This document shows positions 14,194-26,091 of a stretch of 64,000 nucleotides of DNA, one piece after another. A program made the position numbers and the translations under genes. Source of the DNA: Pipra filicauda. Taxonomy: Eukaryota > Chordata > Aves > Passeriformes > Pipridae. The stretch covers positions 1,796,602-1,860,601 of the forward strand of contig NW_024104416.1 of assembly GCF_003945595.2 (NCBI RefSeq), in the 5' to 3' direction. The notes below the pieces were generated by a model. That model was not told the DNA's origin. It saw only the letters and a list, made by a program, of their open reading frames with translations, and did not search any database. Numbering within the stretch: position 1 is the stretch's first letter; the number at the start of each line of letters is the position of its first letter.

Positions 14194-14290
14194 GAAGAAA
14201 GAAAGAAAGAAAAAGAAAGAAAGAAAGAGAGAAAGGAAAAGAAGGAAAGAGAGAAAGGAAAAGAAGGAAAGAGAGAAAGGAAAGAAAGAA
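14029..14290 (+). repeat. Long GAAA-type purine microsatellite with nested repeats
   Basis: About 260 bases are almost purely A and G on the plus strand. Three zones can be seen: a 9-bp period (GAAAGAAAA units) to about 14105, a pure GAAA tetranucleotide array to about 14190, then an interrupted zone ending in nearly three copies of a 22-bp unit starting at 14227, 14249 and 14271. It creates long spurious open frames on both strands (lysine-rich on plus, Ser/Phe/Leu-rich on minus), which are not genes. Confidence 0.97.
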
Positions 14291-17200
14291 CATCCAGAGA
14301 TGTTTTCAGACTCAGATAGTTTTGTAGCCTTGATTGAAAAGTTTATTGAAAGCCTGGTCCTAAGAGATTAGCATATTTCAGTGTGAGATCACCAAGGCAC
14401 ATCCCTGCAGAAAACATCCTGCCTGCAGGAAGCACAGTGAGCACTAGAAAGAATGCATGGGATATAAACTCTACTTTCAAACTTCACTTGTTGTTCCTGA
14501 AAACTTCCTACTTTGCCAGAAACTAAAATAAGGTGACAGACTATTTCAGGTACTGATTTTTGCCTGCTGCCTGCATGGAGGAGGGAGAACTCAGCACCAT
14601 GCCCAGCTTTCAAAGTTCCACTTAATCTCTCTCTCTCTCTCCTTTTTTTAAAACTTTTTAGTTTTCAAACTTCTCTATAAGTAAATGATTGGAAAGTTAG
14701 TGATATGTGCAAAGAACATTTTTTCAATTAGCAATGCCCATTAGCTGAATGAGTCTGAAGGGCTGATATTTTTCCCCCTGAATTAGCAGGTACACATGTG
14801 GAATTTGGGCTATAAATCACTACTTAATAATTCACTAGAAAATAAATAGGACATAAAAGATAATTAGAGATTTGTACCACTTGCCTTCACCTTAATTATG
14901 AATGAAGGATATTTGGCATTGTCTGCAGGACTGTTAAATTTTGTTACATTGAGATGGGTCTGGAAAAGGAAGATACAGCAAAGTAATTTTATGATAGAAT
15001 ATAGCTTCTGGCAGAGTGGGTCTTGTACATCATTGCAGGAGAGGTATCCAACAGTTATGATCTTAAAATCTAAATGCAGTGTGCTGGACCAAGAATGGTG
15101 AACAGGTTTGTTTTGCTATTTCAGTAATGACCTGTTGCCTGGCTCACAGAAACACATATGCCAGCCAATTTCGCTGAAACTAAATTAATATTATATCTCC
15201 ATGCTGTAATAATAGTTAACTTTGGCAGAGCAGAAACAGTTAGATATTCTTTTCTGTTCTAGGATTTGCTGGAGATACCTGGAGATATAGCTTATACCAG
15301 CCTTTTAAATTCACAATGGATTTGAATACTCTGCTCTAACAGAAGCCAGCACAGTATGAAACACAGTTTTTCTCCTTGTCTAGGTTTTGTTATCTTTAAA
15401 AAAAGGGCCAGACTTTCAGTCCTGCTCTGCTCCCTTTGCTGCTATTAAACAGCCAGGTAAGAATTCCCCTTGCAGAGCTGGGGTTCTACATGAAGGCATG
15501 AGAGTAGCCCGTGTTCCACACTTTTTCTGTTGCTGGTCACATCCTCTCCCAGCTCAGGAGGTACACGGGACACATGTCAATGAGCCCAACAAGCTTATTG
15601 TGCCTCAACATGCTGGAATTGCTTCGCTGGTGACTTATTGCCTGAAGAAATTAAAGAAACCTTCAAACTGCCTTCTCTTGTAGAAGCCAAAACAACCCTA
15701 CCTGCTCCAGGGATCATGGACCACAAAGGTGCCACGAGCTGGCTGGGGTGTAGTAAAAGCTCCAAGTGTGATGGTCTAGTTTATATAAATTACTGTGAAT
15801 GTGAACTTTCAGTCTGGAATTCATCACTATTTGTTACCCAGGATGGACAGAAGCCTTCAATTCTTCTGCAGTCATATCTACACTTCCTGTAAATAGTAGC
15901 TGTGAGGTGCACAAAAAAACCCCAACTCTTTCTGCTGTAGGTCTGTGCTCAGTAATTCATTGCCTGCTTTCCTTTAGTTTGGGAGATTGAGAACTCAGAG
16001 GGCTGTTGCTTTAGCTCTGTATGTTTGTGGCCATGGGCTTCCAATCACACAGCTCCTGACAAACACAGCAAACTTCCAAAAAAAAGTGCCAGTTTTTCAG
16101 GTGTTGGGCACTTCAGTGAAAGGACAGAGCTTTGAAGTGAGCCTGGTGAATGGGGAGAGGGTGGCAGATGGAAGATCTGGAATGTTATACTGTCTTTCAC
16201 TCTTGCTGCCTCAGAAATATCCCACTGAACCACGATTTATCTGCAGTTTTCCTGAGAACTTTGGATTAGACCCAAGCAGACTGAATTAGAGTGTATCAGC
16301 CTGGAACAAAGACAAGCCAGGCCATCATCTGAGAAGATTAAGGAGAGCTTTTCTGCTGGCTGGAGATGAAGAATGTTCTTCTGCTGATTTTGACAGTACA
16401 AAGGCAGCACGATGCCCAGCATGAAGCTGCACCAATTGCTGCTTTACCTGCAACATCCCGAATGGATGAGTGGTGAAACTATGCAGAGGTTCTTTAAAAT
16501 ACATTATTTCTGTCAGGCTCGGATTCACTCAGTTCTTCCTGACGTTTTTCACTTTACTTATTTATGACTCAAACTGATGTCTAGTCTTCGTTGAAGTGGC
16601 ACAGTCAGAGCTGAATAAGGAAAAAAAACAAAAACATGAGTGGCCTGTCAAAGACATGTTGGCAGTTGCTTTCAGAGTATCCCTTGATGATTCTACGGAG
16701 ATGTCAAGCAGGAATAGTGGCAAGATTGAGCCATGGCAGTTCTGCTTGTCAGGGCAGATAGTGGGCTTTGGAGTGATAGAAATGATAGACAATCTGCTGA
16801 TCACACTGCTGATATCTTAATGCAGGCAGTGAACAATCTCAAGGGATTGCCATTATTTGAAGAATTAACTTCCTATACTGACGAATATATCTGCCACCCA
16901 AAGCACAAGTAAATATTTTATTCCTGTGGGATAATGTGATGAGTCCTACTTTCATTATAAGATGTGGAAATACAAAAAAAAATCAGAGACAATTGTCTGC
17001 TAAGGCAAATAAAAATCATAGTGATAAATAACAGACTCTAAACCTCCAGCTCAGTTTTCATTGCAGCTACAAACATAATAGTGATGTATTTTAGAATCTG
17101 TGAACTTGCAAGTAGGTATTATAACGGTTGGGAAGTTGGAATAGCAGAGTGCCACAAGAAACTCATCTCCTGAAGGCTCTTAATACATATTTAGAATAAT
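14291..17200. other. Non-coding DNA, no gene recognised
   Basis: No coding, RNA or mobile element is recognised. A (TC)8 dinucleotide run lies at 14626-14641, followed by a T run. Frames such as 15387-15683 and 15987-16289 have no recognisable domains. Confidence 0.7.
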
Positions 17201-17325
17201 AGGTCTTAATTTATGCAAGGTGCTTAAGCATTTCTACTAATTGTCAGCATGCTAGTAGTCCCACTGCTTTCAGCTGGTGATTATCATTAAGCACATGCTT
17301 AAGTATCTTGCAAAATTAAGGTTTC
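17201..17325. mobile_element. Palindromic MITE-like element (ancient DNA transposon remnant)
   Basis: The left arm from 17204 (CTTAATTTATGCAAGGTGCT, continuing TAAGCAT) is an imperfect reverse complement of the right arm ending at 17320 (AAGCACATGCTTAAGTATCT, continuing TGCAAAATTAAG). The interior holds GCTAGTAGTCCCACTG near the centre. The whole folds back on itself over about 120 bp. The motifs GCACATGCTTAAG and AGTAGTCCCACTG resemble a palindromic non-autonomous element widespread in bird, turtle and crocodilian genomes, which I recall as hAT-like. The family assignment is from memory and unconfirmed. Arm divergence implies an old insertion. Confidence 0.65.
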
Positions 17326-17788
17326 AAGAGAGGTCTGTTGAGTTAGAAAAGCTCAGTTATGATCTCAGACTTTAATGTTCTTTCCCAAATCCATCTAGAT
17401 TTATAATCATTTTGAAGTTTTTTTTTCCCCCTCATTGCAAGTGAAATATCAAAGTGATAAAAATATATCTTTTTGAAAGAGATCTAGGTTTTTGAGATGC
17501 AGATTGAATGTATGATCTTGCTTCTTCCACTTGATACCCTTAACTCCCACAGGATATTGCTGGTTCTTACCAACTCTGCTCTTGAGTTTTCCCTGTGGCA
17601 CTTACTTGGTTTTCACCCAGACAGAGAAAGATTTCGGGTCTTTGTCTTTTTTCCTTCTGAAACTAAATGAATGCTATGCTTACAGGGGCTGTTTTAACAT
17701 CTTTGTAGTTCTCAGCTTTTGGCACTGATTTTCCCAAAATAAAGGCTGAAAGGCCCTGGGCATTTGCACATCTTCAGTCAGGAGCATT

Positions 17789-17800
17789 GGGGGGGGGGGG
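17789..17800 (+). repeat. G12 homopolymer
   Basis: Twelve consecutive G residues. Poly-G this long is much rarer than the poly-A/T runs elsewhere in the window. It is prone to length change and to assembly error. Confidence 0.95.
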
Positions 17801-19534
17801 TGTCCACACTGGTCGGGTCATAGTAAGTCTAAAGTTACTCTAAAGGTGTACATGGATTGGAGCTGTATCACCAGCTAAATCAAACATTTGATAGCTGAGG
17901 TCTTAATTCTTTTCTTTTGTGACTTATTGCATAATGACTTGAAGAATCAACAGTACTCCTGAAAGTTACCCATATATGATTTCTCCTGCTTTAATTTGAC
18001 TCAAGGGGGGTTCTAACAGAGTCAGCAGCTTTCAAGAAGCAACACCTTGATTCCTGTGAGACAGAGCATTGTGAAGCAATCCATTCCATGTGTCAGGGCT
18101 GCATCTGCTGCTCATGGACCTGCTCTGGAACAGCCTTTTTCATGGCTTCAGCTGGGGAAGATAACTCCAGACAGCATCAGCTCTTCCAGATAAGTCCTCA
18201 CATCTATGCTCTACAGGGGTCCTGTCAGACATTGGAGCAGATCAGATACCATGTGGATTTGTTACTCTGCCCTTGATCCAGCCCTTTCTTTTCCTTTCCT
18301 TTCACAGGTGACCCTGCAGTTTGTAGGTGAGGCTTCTGAACAAAACACAGGGTAAAAAGAGAGAAGAAGGCAGCAGAGCACAGGAAAGGACATGGACAAG
18401 GCTGTATTGGAGCAGATAAGGTTTATTAGCAGTTCACTTGTCTAAAGACTTATTTCATCAAAAAAACGAGATACCCATTAAAAGGCTTCCTTTTGACCAC
18501 TGGTGTGACTGCAAGGTGACAAAGGGAATTCAAGTGTATCCTGCCAGCAAGGCACTGTGCAATGTGGGTTCACCTCTAGTATGAAATAATCAAGGTGAGA
18601 AATATACCCCACATCACAACTTTGGTACAAGGGATAAATATTTAACATGCTTCTTCCAAAGCAGGCAATTGCCTTGCAAAGAGGTGGCTTTCCATTTACA
18701 GACCCTGCAGGACTGTCTCCTGCTCCTCCCCACAAAGGAGGAGGTGCTCTCTGTGCTTCTAGTAGTCAGCAAGGAGAACTGTAACAGCTCAGCAGCTGGA
18801 CAGTATAGGTCTGATTATACAGCTCCTCTTTGTCTTGGTGGATGAGCACTTGTTTTTTCTCATAAGGGCTGCACACACTTCATTTATGTATGCTATTTAT
18901 CAGGTATGTAAGCATATACCTAGATTAGGGTATAGGTCTCAGAACCTAACTTTAAATACAGCAGTGGATGCTCCAGGTGTATTGGGCTGTGCAGGGTCTC
19001 CCTGGAGGAGGTCCATGTGCTCACTGGTAGGGTGAGGGGCACTCAGAAGTGCCACCTGTGCCTCTCAGTAATGGGCCAGATTGCAATTCCCTGGCTGGTA
19101 CTGGTGAGCAATTATTTGTCTAAGGGTAGTAATTGTCCCAGCATAACATCTCTAAGCCTGGCAACCATCACCCGTGGGCTTCCTCTGTGCCTTCACAGAT
19201 CCATGGCCCTTTTGCACTGCCAGCCTGCCCAAGGTTTCCTCAATAACCCCACTTATCTTCGTTAACATCACCTTCTTATTTAGACAATCCTGGGCTGACT
19301 TAGCATCAGCTACAGGCACTTAGAGCTTCCACTTTTCTTCATTTTCCCTTTTTTGAATTCATCCTGACTGTGTACCTCCTTCTCTTGCATGACAGTCATA
19401 TTTCCTCTTTGCCTGTGCTGCCAGCTTGGTTCTAGATGTACCAGAGTATCAAATAACGTAGGTAAAAAAAATCCCTAAAATGAACATGATGCTCTGGAAG
19501 GATAAAGGTGCAGTGTTGTTCAACATTCTCTTTT

Positions 19535-19555
19535 TTGTTTGTTTGTTTGTTTTGC
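19535..19555 (+). repeat. (TTTG)n microsatellite
   Basis: A short TTTG tetranucleotide array sits in a pyrimidine-rich stretch that continues to about 19625 (TTTCTTTTCTCTTCTC-type sequence). Confidence 0.85.
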
Positions 19556-20726
19556 TTCTGTTTCTTTGTTTTTTCTTTTCTCTTCTCTGCTGTTCCCTTC
19601 TCCCCTTTTTGCTTCTTGTCCTCTGTCCTTAGGTATTATATTTCACATCACATGATCCTCACAGTTTCTGACATAAAATGATGAAACAGGACATTAGCCA
19701 GCATGACACAGAGCCAGCATGACAGACAGCCTCCCATTTCTCCTTCAGTGGGGTAATTCCCTGTGTTCCTGTCCACCTGCAGAAGCAGGTGGAGTGTATG
19801 TTCTTAACAGGCAGAGCATATGCTCATACATGTAATGAGCAGCCTTTCTTTTATGTTTTCCCCAGCATTTTGCTGTGCACTTGCAACAAGTAGTAGAAGG
19901 AGGAAAACCCATTCTATATGAAGTGCTGAAGCACAAAAGAAGTGGCTTATCAGATTTGCCATCAGTAAGAAAGGACTGCCAAAAGGACTAGGACAGAAAA
20001 CGATCCCTGGGATGATTTTCCCGTTTCTGCTTTGCTCAAAAGGATGCACAGTTACTGCTTAGTCTTAGCTTGTGATCTCTTGCCAGTACCAGCTGATTTT
20101 CTGAAATGGAGGATAAGAGATGCTGACAGCTGTGCCCTGCACGGGAGCTGCCAAACTGCAGCAGAGCCCTGTCAGGCTGCCATGTGGCTTCGGGCCAAAC
20201 AAGATATCGATGACACTTATAATGAGATACTAAAAGAAATAGCATGTATCATGGATTCTAAGGAGAGCTGGCAGAGCATAGGGCTGGCCTTATGGTCCTA
20301 AACACAGCACAGTGTAGTACTGGAAGACTAGATCTTTATTAGAACTGTGTTTCTGAACCTGAAAGGGGAAAAAAAATCAGGAAATGTAGAACCCCAGGTA
20401 TAACCAGAGGAATGATGAGTTACACCAGAGTGATCATGCTGCAGTGACACCTGCTATGGTTTGGGAACAGGCATAACTGGCAGTGGAAAAGAAAAAAAGT
20501 GTGGAGAGAACCAAGAGAAAGATACAGAGGAATGGTAAAGCAGCAAAAGCAGAGGCTCAGGCATGGGGGTTAAAGGAAGAAAGGGGGAAACAACAATTGC
20601 TGTACTATGATAGATCCAGCCATCTAATGTAAAGAACCAGTGCCACTGAAAATGTGGAATAAAATGAGCTGGACCAATTAGGGAGAATTAAAATCTTGCC
20701 AATGCTAACACATCCTGGAAGGTGTT

Positions 20727-20753
20727 ATTCTTTATCTGAGTTAGATAAAGAAT
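20727..20753. repeat. Perfect 11-bp inverted repeat (hairpin)
   Basis: The arms ATTCTTTATCT (20727-20737) and AGATAAAGAAT (20743-20753) are exact reverse complements with a 5-base loop GAGTT. The stem is AT-rich and too short for a typical miRNA precursor; flanking complementarity is weak. Function unknown. Confidence 0.9.
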
Positions 20754-23147
20754 GTATTGAACTCCTGAATGATGAGAAGGCCAATCTGAGACAGTGAAAA
20801 TGCACTGAAAGTGTGATGCCATTCTTTAAAAGAACATTAAAAATTTCCATTTTCTCTCTTTATTTTCAATCTATATTGTGTCAACAGCATCTTGAACCCT
20901 GTCCTGTGGCCAAAAGTAAACAAGGCTCTTTTTATGTACTGCTAGCCTTGCCTTATAAATAGTCAGAGCCTCTCTGTCTCATCCTGAAATGTCTTTTGAT
21001 GGTATATGTCTGAACATCACGATTCTGAGACAACATGCTTAATTTAATATCTTTGCATCTTGGATCTTTACTGTTAGGACTCTCCAGATAAATACTTCTC
21101 TGGAGTGCTTTAGTTCCTTACTGTCTCCTTAAAGTCTGAATTTCTTCCTAGTTCCAGAAATGTATCTCTGAAACTTGACTGTCTCCTGAGAGATCTACAA
21201 GAGTTGTACATGTACTACCAGTGTTGTAACCCCTGTGGTATGAGAGACTGAACTGGCTGTGCTACAGCTCCTTCTAGCAGAGAGAAAGGAAAAAAAAGGG
21301 ATGCTGTGGCTATATCCTCATTGGCAGTGGCCCACAAGCCTTGGCAATGCTACTCAATGCAGTGGGAAATCCTCATGAAGGGAGCACTCATCCATTATCA
21401 GTGAGGTTTTTTGAACTGGAAAGAGGCTTGTAAATGTCATGGATTTCTTTCTGCTTTCATTAATCCATCAGAATATACTTCCCTTGGACACCTTGCACGT
21501 ATGCTGGAAAATCCCCAAATAATCTGGTCTGGTTTCTCCTGTAATGCTTGTTTTTATCATCTTCAGAAAATCTGTACTGCATCTGGTGGGAGGAAACGGG
21601 TCCAGCCAGCATGTTAGGTTTTCTGTTCTGTACAGAACCCAGTCGTGAGCAGATCTAGAATTTTCCTCTCAAGCAGTTCACTGCCAAAACAGACATCTCT
21701 TTGTGTAGTGAGCCAAGGGTGCCATGGGCTCCTTTCTTTATCATGCTGCTTTGCTGGCCATGACTCAATTCAGATTATGCCTTTGATTTATGACCCAGCA
21801 CTGCCATCACAAGTGCCATGTTCCTAGTCCTCTCTTTTGTGCTGGGTGTCCTTAGGAGGTCTGGACTCATCTACTGGAAAGATGCTGTGTCCATAGTGCA
21901 GGTCAGCATGCTCACCTCTCCCCTCCCTGTGCCATTTGCTTTTCATTCCAAATAGGATCCACGTGATTTTGTCATCCTGACAAACTACGAGAACATGGTG
22001 TCATCATCAGTAAATGGGGAAATCCACATCTGTGGGTTTATCCTGTGTTCATACCACAGCCTTACAAACAAAAACAAGGACCATGAGATAGCCCCTAACT
22101 GTGTGTGAGCAATAAAATCCTCTAGGCAGGTCTTCCTTTTGGACTTGTGCCTTGCTTCAGTGATTTGCTCTTAGTGGCAATACAGAGCATAAAATTTAAG
22201 AATCAACAGAGATCTGATGTTCTCAGAAAGGCTCATGGCTCCTGTTTTGCACAGAAAAGAGATGTCTGAGCTCCCAGTTCAGTTCATTGTAACAGTGACC
22301 CCCATCCCTTCTTTATAACCTCTCCTTTGGTTTAGACTCCCTTCTTATTTTTTTTCAGGATGGTCATGAATTTCCCTCCTGACACACACAAAACACCCCC
22401 ACTCTTTTTAATCTGGAAATGAGCAGAAATAATTTACATGTCCTATGAATTATACATATTACCTCTTTTATTCCTTTTGCATTTGAAATTCTCCATGTAT
22501 AAGAGAGGTTATGGAAGGTACAGAAAGCTGTTTGTGCTGCTTCACGTGATCCAATGACTTCACAATTGCCTCATGTTTTATCTCCTGCCCATGGATTCCT
22601 TGGTAGGGATCTGTGTGTGCAGAGAAGCGATGCTATCACTGCAGCTTAGTTTAGTCAAGCATCTCCTGCTTCCAGCTGCTTCCTACTGCTCTCCCTTTTC
22701 CTCCAGGGCTGTATTCCTTTTGGTACTGATGGCATCACTGCATGTGTGGTCACCCCTTTGTCCAGTTTTGTTAAAATGATCTGGGCTAATTAACCACTCC
22801 CTAACAGAAAGGGGTTTAAACCTGGTTAATTCCTGCACAAGTGGATTAGGGAAACTGCTTTTGTATTTAGCACAGCCAATATGAAGGATGCCATTCTCCA
22901 GGAGACAGAGCGAAGAATCCAAGTGGTAGATGGAGGTGATTAGCAGCAGGAGAGGATGACTGGGATGAGCTCTAGCTGAAACACACACATCTGGCCACTG
23001 CCCCAACTGACACAGCAGTTCACTTTCCTCTGGCAGAATTCTTTTGTTGCGATTTTAATCTTTCTTTTGTATAAAGCCTCGAAAGGACACTTTAAAAGCG
23101 CTTCCTAGGAAGTCTAACACGGACTCTGAGCAAAATACAGACAGAGA

Positions 23148-24075
23148 GAATCAGAAAAATATACATTGGAAGAGATCTCTGGAGGTTATCTGTTCCAACC
23201 TCCTGCTTGGCACAGGGCTACTGCTAATGTGGGTCAGGACAGCTGCAGGCTTTCCTGGCTGAGCCTGGAAAGCCTCCACAGATGATGAGTCTCCATTATC
23301 TCTGGATAACTTGTTCCAGTGCTGCACTACCCTCAAAGTGAAGAAATTTCTTCTAATCCCCTGCTGGAGGCTCCCAGTCTGTAGTTTGTAGCTGTTGTCC
23401 CTCATTTTACCATGTGCCACTACTGAGGTTTGCTTCCATTGTCTTGTAATTTCCTTGTAGGCTGCTATTAGGTTGTCCTTAAGCCTGCTCTTCACCAGAA
23501 AACAAGCCCAGCTGCCTGAGTCTCTCCTGATAGATCATATAATTTTGGTAATTCTCTGTGTGTGTTTCTCCCCAGTTTCTCAACCTCCTTCTCGAACTGG
23601 GAAGCCCTGCAAAAACTGGGCACAGTGTTCCAGGGGTGGGCTTGCCAGTGCCCAGCAGAAGGGAACAGTGACACCCCTCATCCTGCTGGCCATGCTCCTG
23701 CTCCCAAGCCTCGTGTGCAGGGTGTCTTGTCTGCCATGGGAGCACAGTGCTGGTTGGATCCATCCAGCCTGGCACTGCCAGCCTGCTCCTTTCAGCAGGG
23801 CTGTTCCCCAGCCAGCTGGTTCCCGGCCTCTGATGGAGCAGGTGCAAAATCAGCTGGTTCCACAGGTGCAGGATTTTGCACTTCTTGAGTTTCATGAAGT
23901 TCCTGTTGGCTTCACTGTCAGTTTTCTCAGGGTCACTCTAAAGTGGCAGGTTGGTGCTTGAATGCCACCCAGCTCCTCCAATTTAGCATCCTCTACAACT
24001 GGTTGCTAATTAACCTTTGAGCCCAGCAGTCCAGCCAGTTTTCAATCAGTCTTGCATGGATTAGTCCAGTTCATA
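23148..24075 (-). mobile_element. CR1 LINE, 5'-truncated, with decayed ORF2 C-terminus and 3' end
   Basis: The longest CR1 copy in the window, about 0.9 kb, read on the minus strand from about 24075 to 23148. The minus frame at 23151-23495 contains the characteristic end of CR1 ORF2 (endonuclease/reverse transcriptase polyprotein): a DNLIAAYKEI segment near residues 7-16, then RRNFFTLRVVQHWNKLSR near residues 48-65. A second minus frame at 23479-23895 ends with YQERLRQLGLFSGEE, the block that normally lies just upstream, so the ORF is split by at least one frameshift. The part nearest 24000-24075 corresponds to sequence further upstream in ORF2. The 3' terminal octamers are eroded (AGAATCAGAAAAAT). 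Only a relic; it cannot encode an active enzyme. Confidence 0.9.
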
Positions 24076-25914
24076 CCAAAATACATGAAAATACAAACAA
24101 TACTAAATAAATTCTTTGGAATAGCAGAACATGGCAGCACTGCCCGATATTCTGTTTTCAGTGAATTCCAGCTTTTAAGTGGAACTCCATCCAAGCTTCC
24201 ATCCAAGCTAGTGCTTAATAACTAGTATGTAAAATGACTCCTACTATTGCTAATGTTACTTAAACAATAAAGAAAAACGAATTTAATTTTCCCTCTTTCC
24301 CATCGCTCCTAAAAATATGAATTCTAAATTTACTTTTCTGTCCAGGATTTCTCCTTTCTGTAAAAATATGCTCTTACTCAGGAAAATATTTTCTCACTTT
24401 GTCACAGTGATCTGGCTGAGAATTAAGAACTACCCAAAGAAAAGGAGCTCCTTGGGGGAATAACTTTTGGCTGGATTGACAGACCGCATTGACAGCAAAG
24501 AGGAAGTTTGGATTGGACCAAATTCAAAAGTGTTTCATCAACTTGTGCAATGTTGGGATCCAGTTCTGGGAGCAGAGACACCCAAGGCCAGTTTAACGAG
24601 ATGCAATGTCTGTCCAGCTGAAGCAAAACAGACCCTGTATCCACAGCACTAGTAAATCTTTCCTTTGGAATAATGGTTTAATTCCTGTTGCCTGGTGCTA
24701 GGAGGCTGCTAACAGACTTGAGAGGTTTTGAGGATGAGTAAGAGAAGCTGTAAAGGGGATTAATAAGGGAAGATTATGAGTACTAAATATGCACTACTTG
24801 GTCAAAGAATGGCTAAAGGGGATATACTAATTATCTGCCAGTATTACAGAGCTGTAAACTTCAAAGAAGGAAAGCAATTGTTTCGCATTGTCACAAGGTA
24901 TATAACTAGGATTAATGAGGTGAGATTTCACAAAGGAAAATGTAAGCTCAATATCTTCCCAATCAGAGATTAGTCAAAGGAATGGCTTGCCAAGGAATTA
25001 AAGTAGTGGAGTCTCACCTCTAGCATCAGAAGAGTGCAGGGCTAGATGCAACAAAATGAATTACTTTTCCCAAAATTGAAACTTTTCTTGAAATTTAAGA
25101 ACAACATATGCAATCTGGTCTTAGAATTTAGGGACAAAAGTGAAAGTTTCATTTATTTTTAAAATTTTGTTTGATAGGATTTTGTTGATAGGAGGCTATG
25201 ATAATGAAGTGCTTAATCCTAGGAGATGGTTTCTATCACTAAATCCTATGAAGTATATATAAAATACCTATATGATAAATACATAAATTTCATTCCTACT
25301 CTTAAAAATGCCATTGAGACAATTGTTTTAAAATTATGTTGTATTTGGCCTATTGTGTGTGTAAGAGAGATATAAAATTATAATGAAAAGAAAAGGAAAA
25401 AAGATAATTTGGCTTATACTACAGTATTACATATTCAATACTTTCACAATATTCCAGTCTCCTCTAAATGATACTTCTGGAATGTACGTGGCATCAAATA
25501 GGGTCTAGCCACAAATTTCTGTAAAAAGCAAGTTTGGAAGGATGTGGCATAGAAGATTTGTTGCTTAGAAAAGAGAAAGGTGGACTGCACTGCTCCAGTC
25601 TGGACATAATGACAGCATGAGCAAAAATCTTGACATCTGCATGTAAGAGCACACATTTTAATCTGGTCACATCCCTAAAGTGGCAATAAGATATCCTGAT
25701 AATGTGTCAAACATCAGGCTCAAAGCCCTGTTCCTCACCTCACTGAGGTGTCTGACCAAGCAGACCAGTGCCATCAGTTGAGATGGCAATGTGAGAATCA
25801 TTTCTGAGCAGGTGGTGAGAGCCAAGCAGGGGGACATCAGATAGACCAAAATTAAATCTACGAAAGTTAGAAGACGTCCCTAATTGAAGTTTCTGCAGTC
25901 GTTTACTTTCCTAG
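24076..25914. other. Non-coding DNA, no gene recognised
   Basis: AT-rich single-copy-looking sequence. A 12-bp direct tandem duplication (TCCATCCAAGCT twice) lies at about 24187-24210. No exon, RNA gene or transposon is recognised. Confidence 0.65.
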
Positions 25915-26091
25915 AAAATGCTGACGTGAAAGTTGCTGGCACAGGGAACTACATTACTGATCTTTCTCCCAGCAGTGGCTGCTCAGAGCAAAATGACAAA
26001 GCAGCAGATGTCCACAGAGGTCCTGAAGCAGAGTCTGAGGCCACTGAGGTACCTGTGGCAGAAATGATGGGATATACTTGGGTTTATCAAG
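25915..26091 (+). other. Candidate exon, 177 bp, unknown protein (unconfirmed)
   Basis: A 59-codon open segment is preceded by a pyrimidine-rich stretch ending CTTTCCTAG (acceptor-like, AG at 25913-25914) and followed by CAAG|GTAATT (donor-like, GT at 26092). The frame is closed by TAA just upstream of the acceptor (25881) and by TGA just after the donor (26097), so it is open over the segment bounded by the splice-like sites. Length is a multiple of three and both junctions would be phase 1, as in many extracellular-module exons. The product is acidic, including VKVAGTGNYITDL near the start and ATEVPVAEMMGYTWVYQG at the end. I do not recognise the family. Random segments of this kind are frequent, no neighbouring exon was found, and the call is speculative. 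Confidence 0.25.

Larger units (their letters stand above)
17326..23147. other. Non-coding DNA, no gene recognised
   Basis: Nothing coding is supported. Small structures are a G12 run at 17789-17800, a (TTTG)-type run at 19535-19555 and an 11-bp perfect hairpin at 20727-20753. Open frames in the area are short and match nothing known to me. Confidence 0.7.

Noticed and set aside
13961..14293. 110-codon minus-strand frame rich in Phe, Leu and Ser
   Set aside because: Antisense translation of the purine tract; resembles a membrane protein only because TTTC repeats encode hydrophobic residues.
13646..14371. 241-codon plus-strand open frame, lysine/arginine-rich
   Set aside because: It joins the end of the LTR to the GAAA microsatellite. 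The Lys/Arg/Glu run is the repeat translated, not a protein gene.
23473..23961. 162-codon plus-strand frame
   Set aside because: Antisense of the CR1 copy at 23148-24075. Matches to CR1 ORF2 are on the minus strand.
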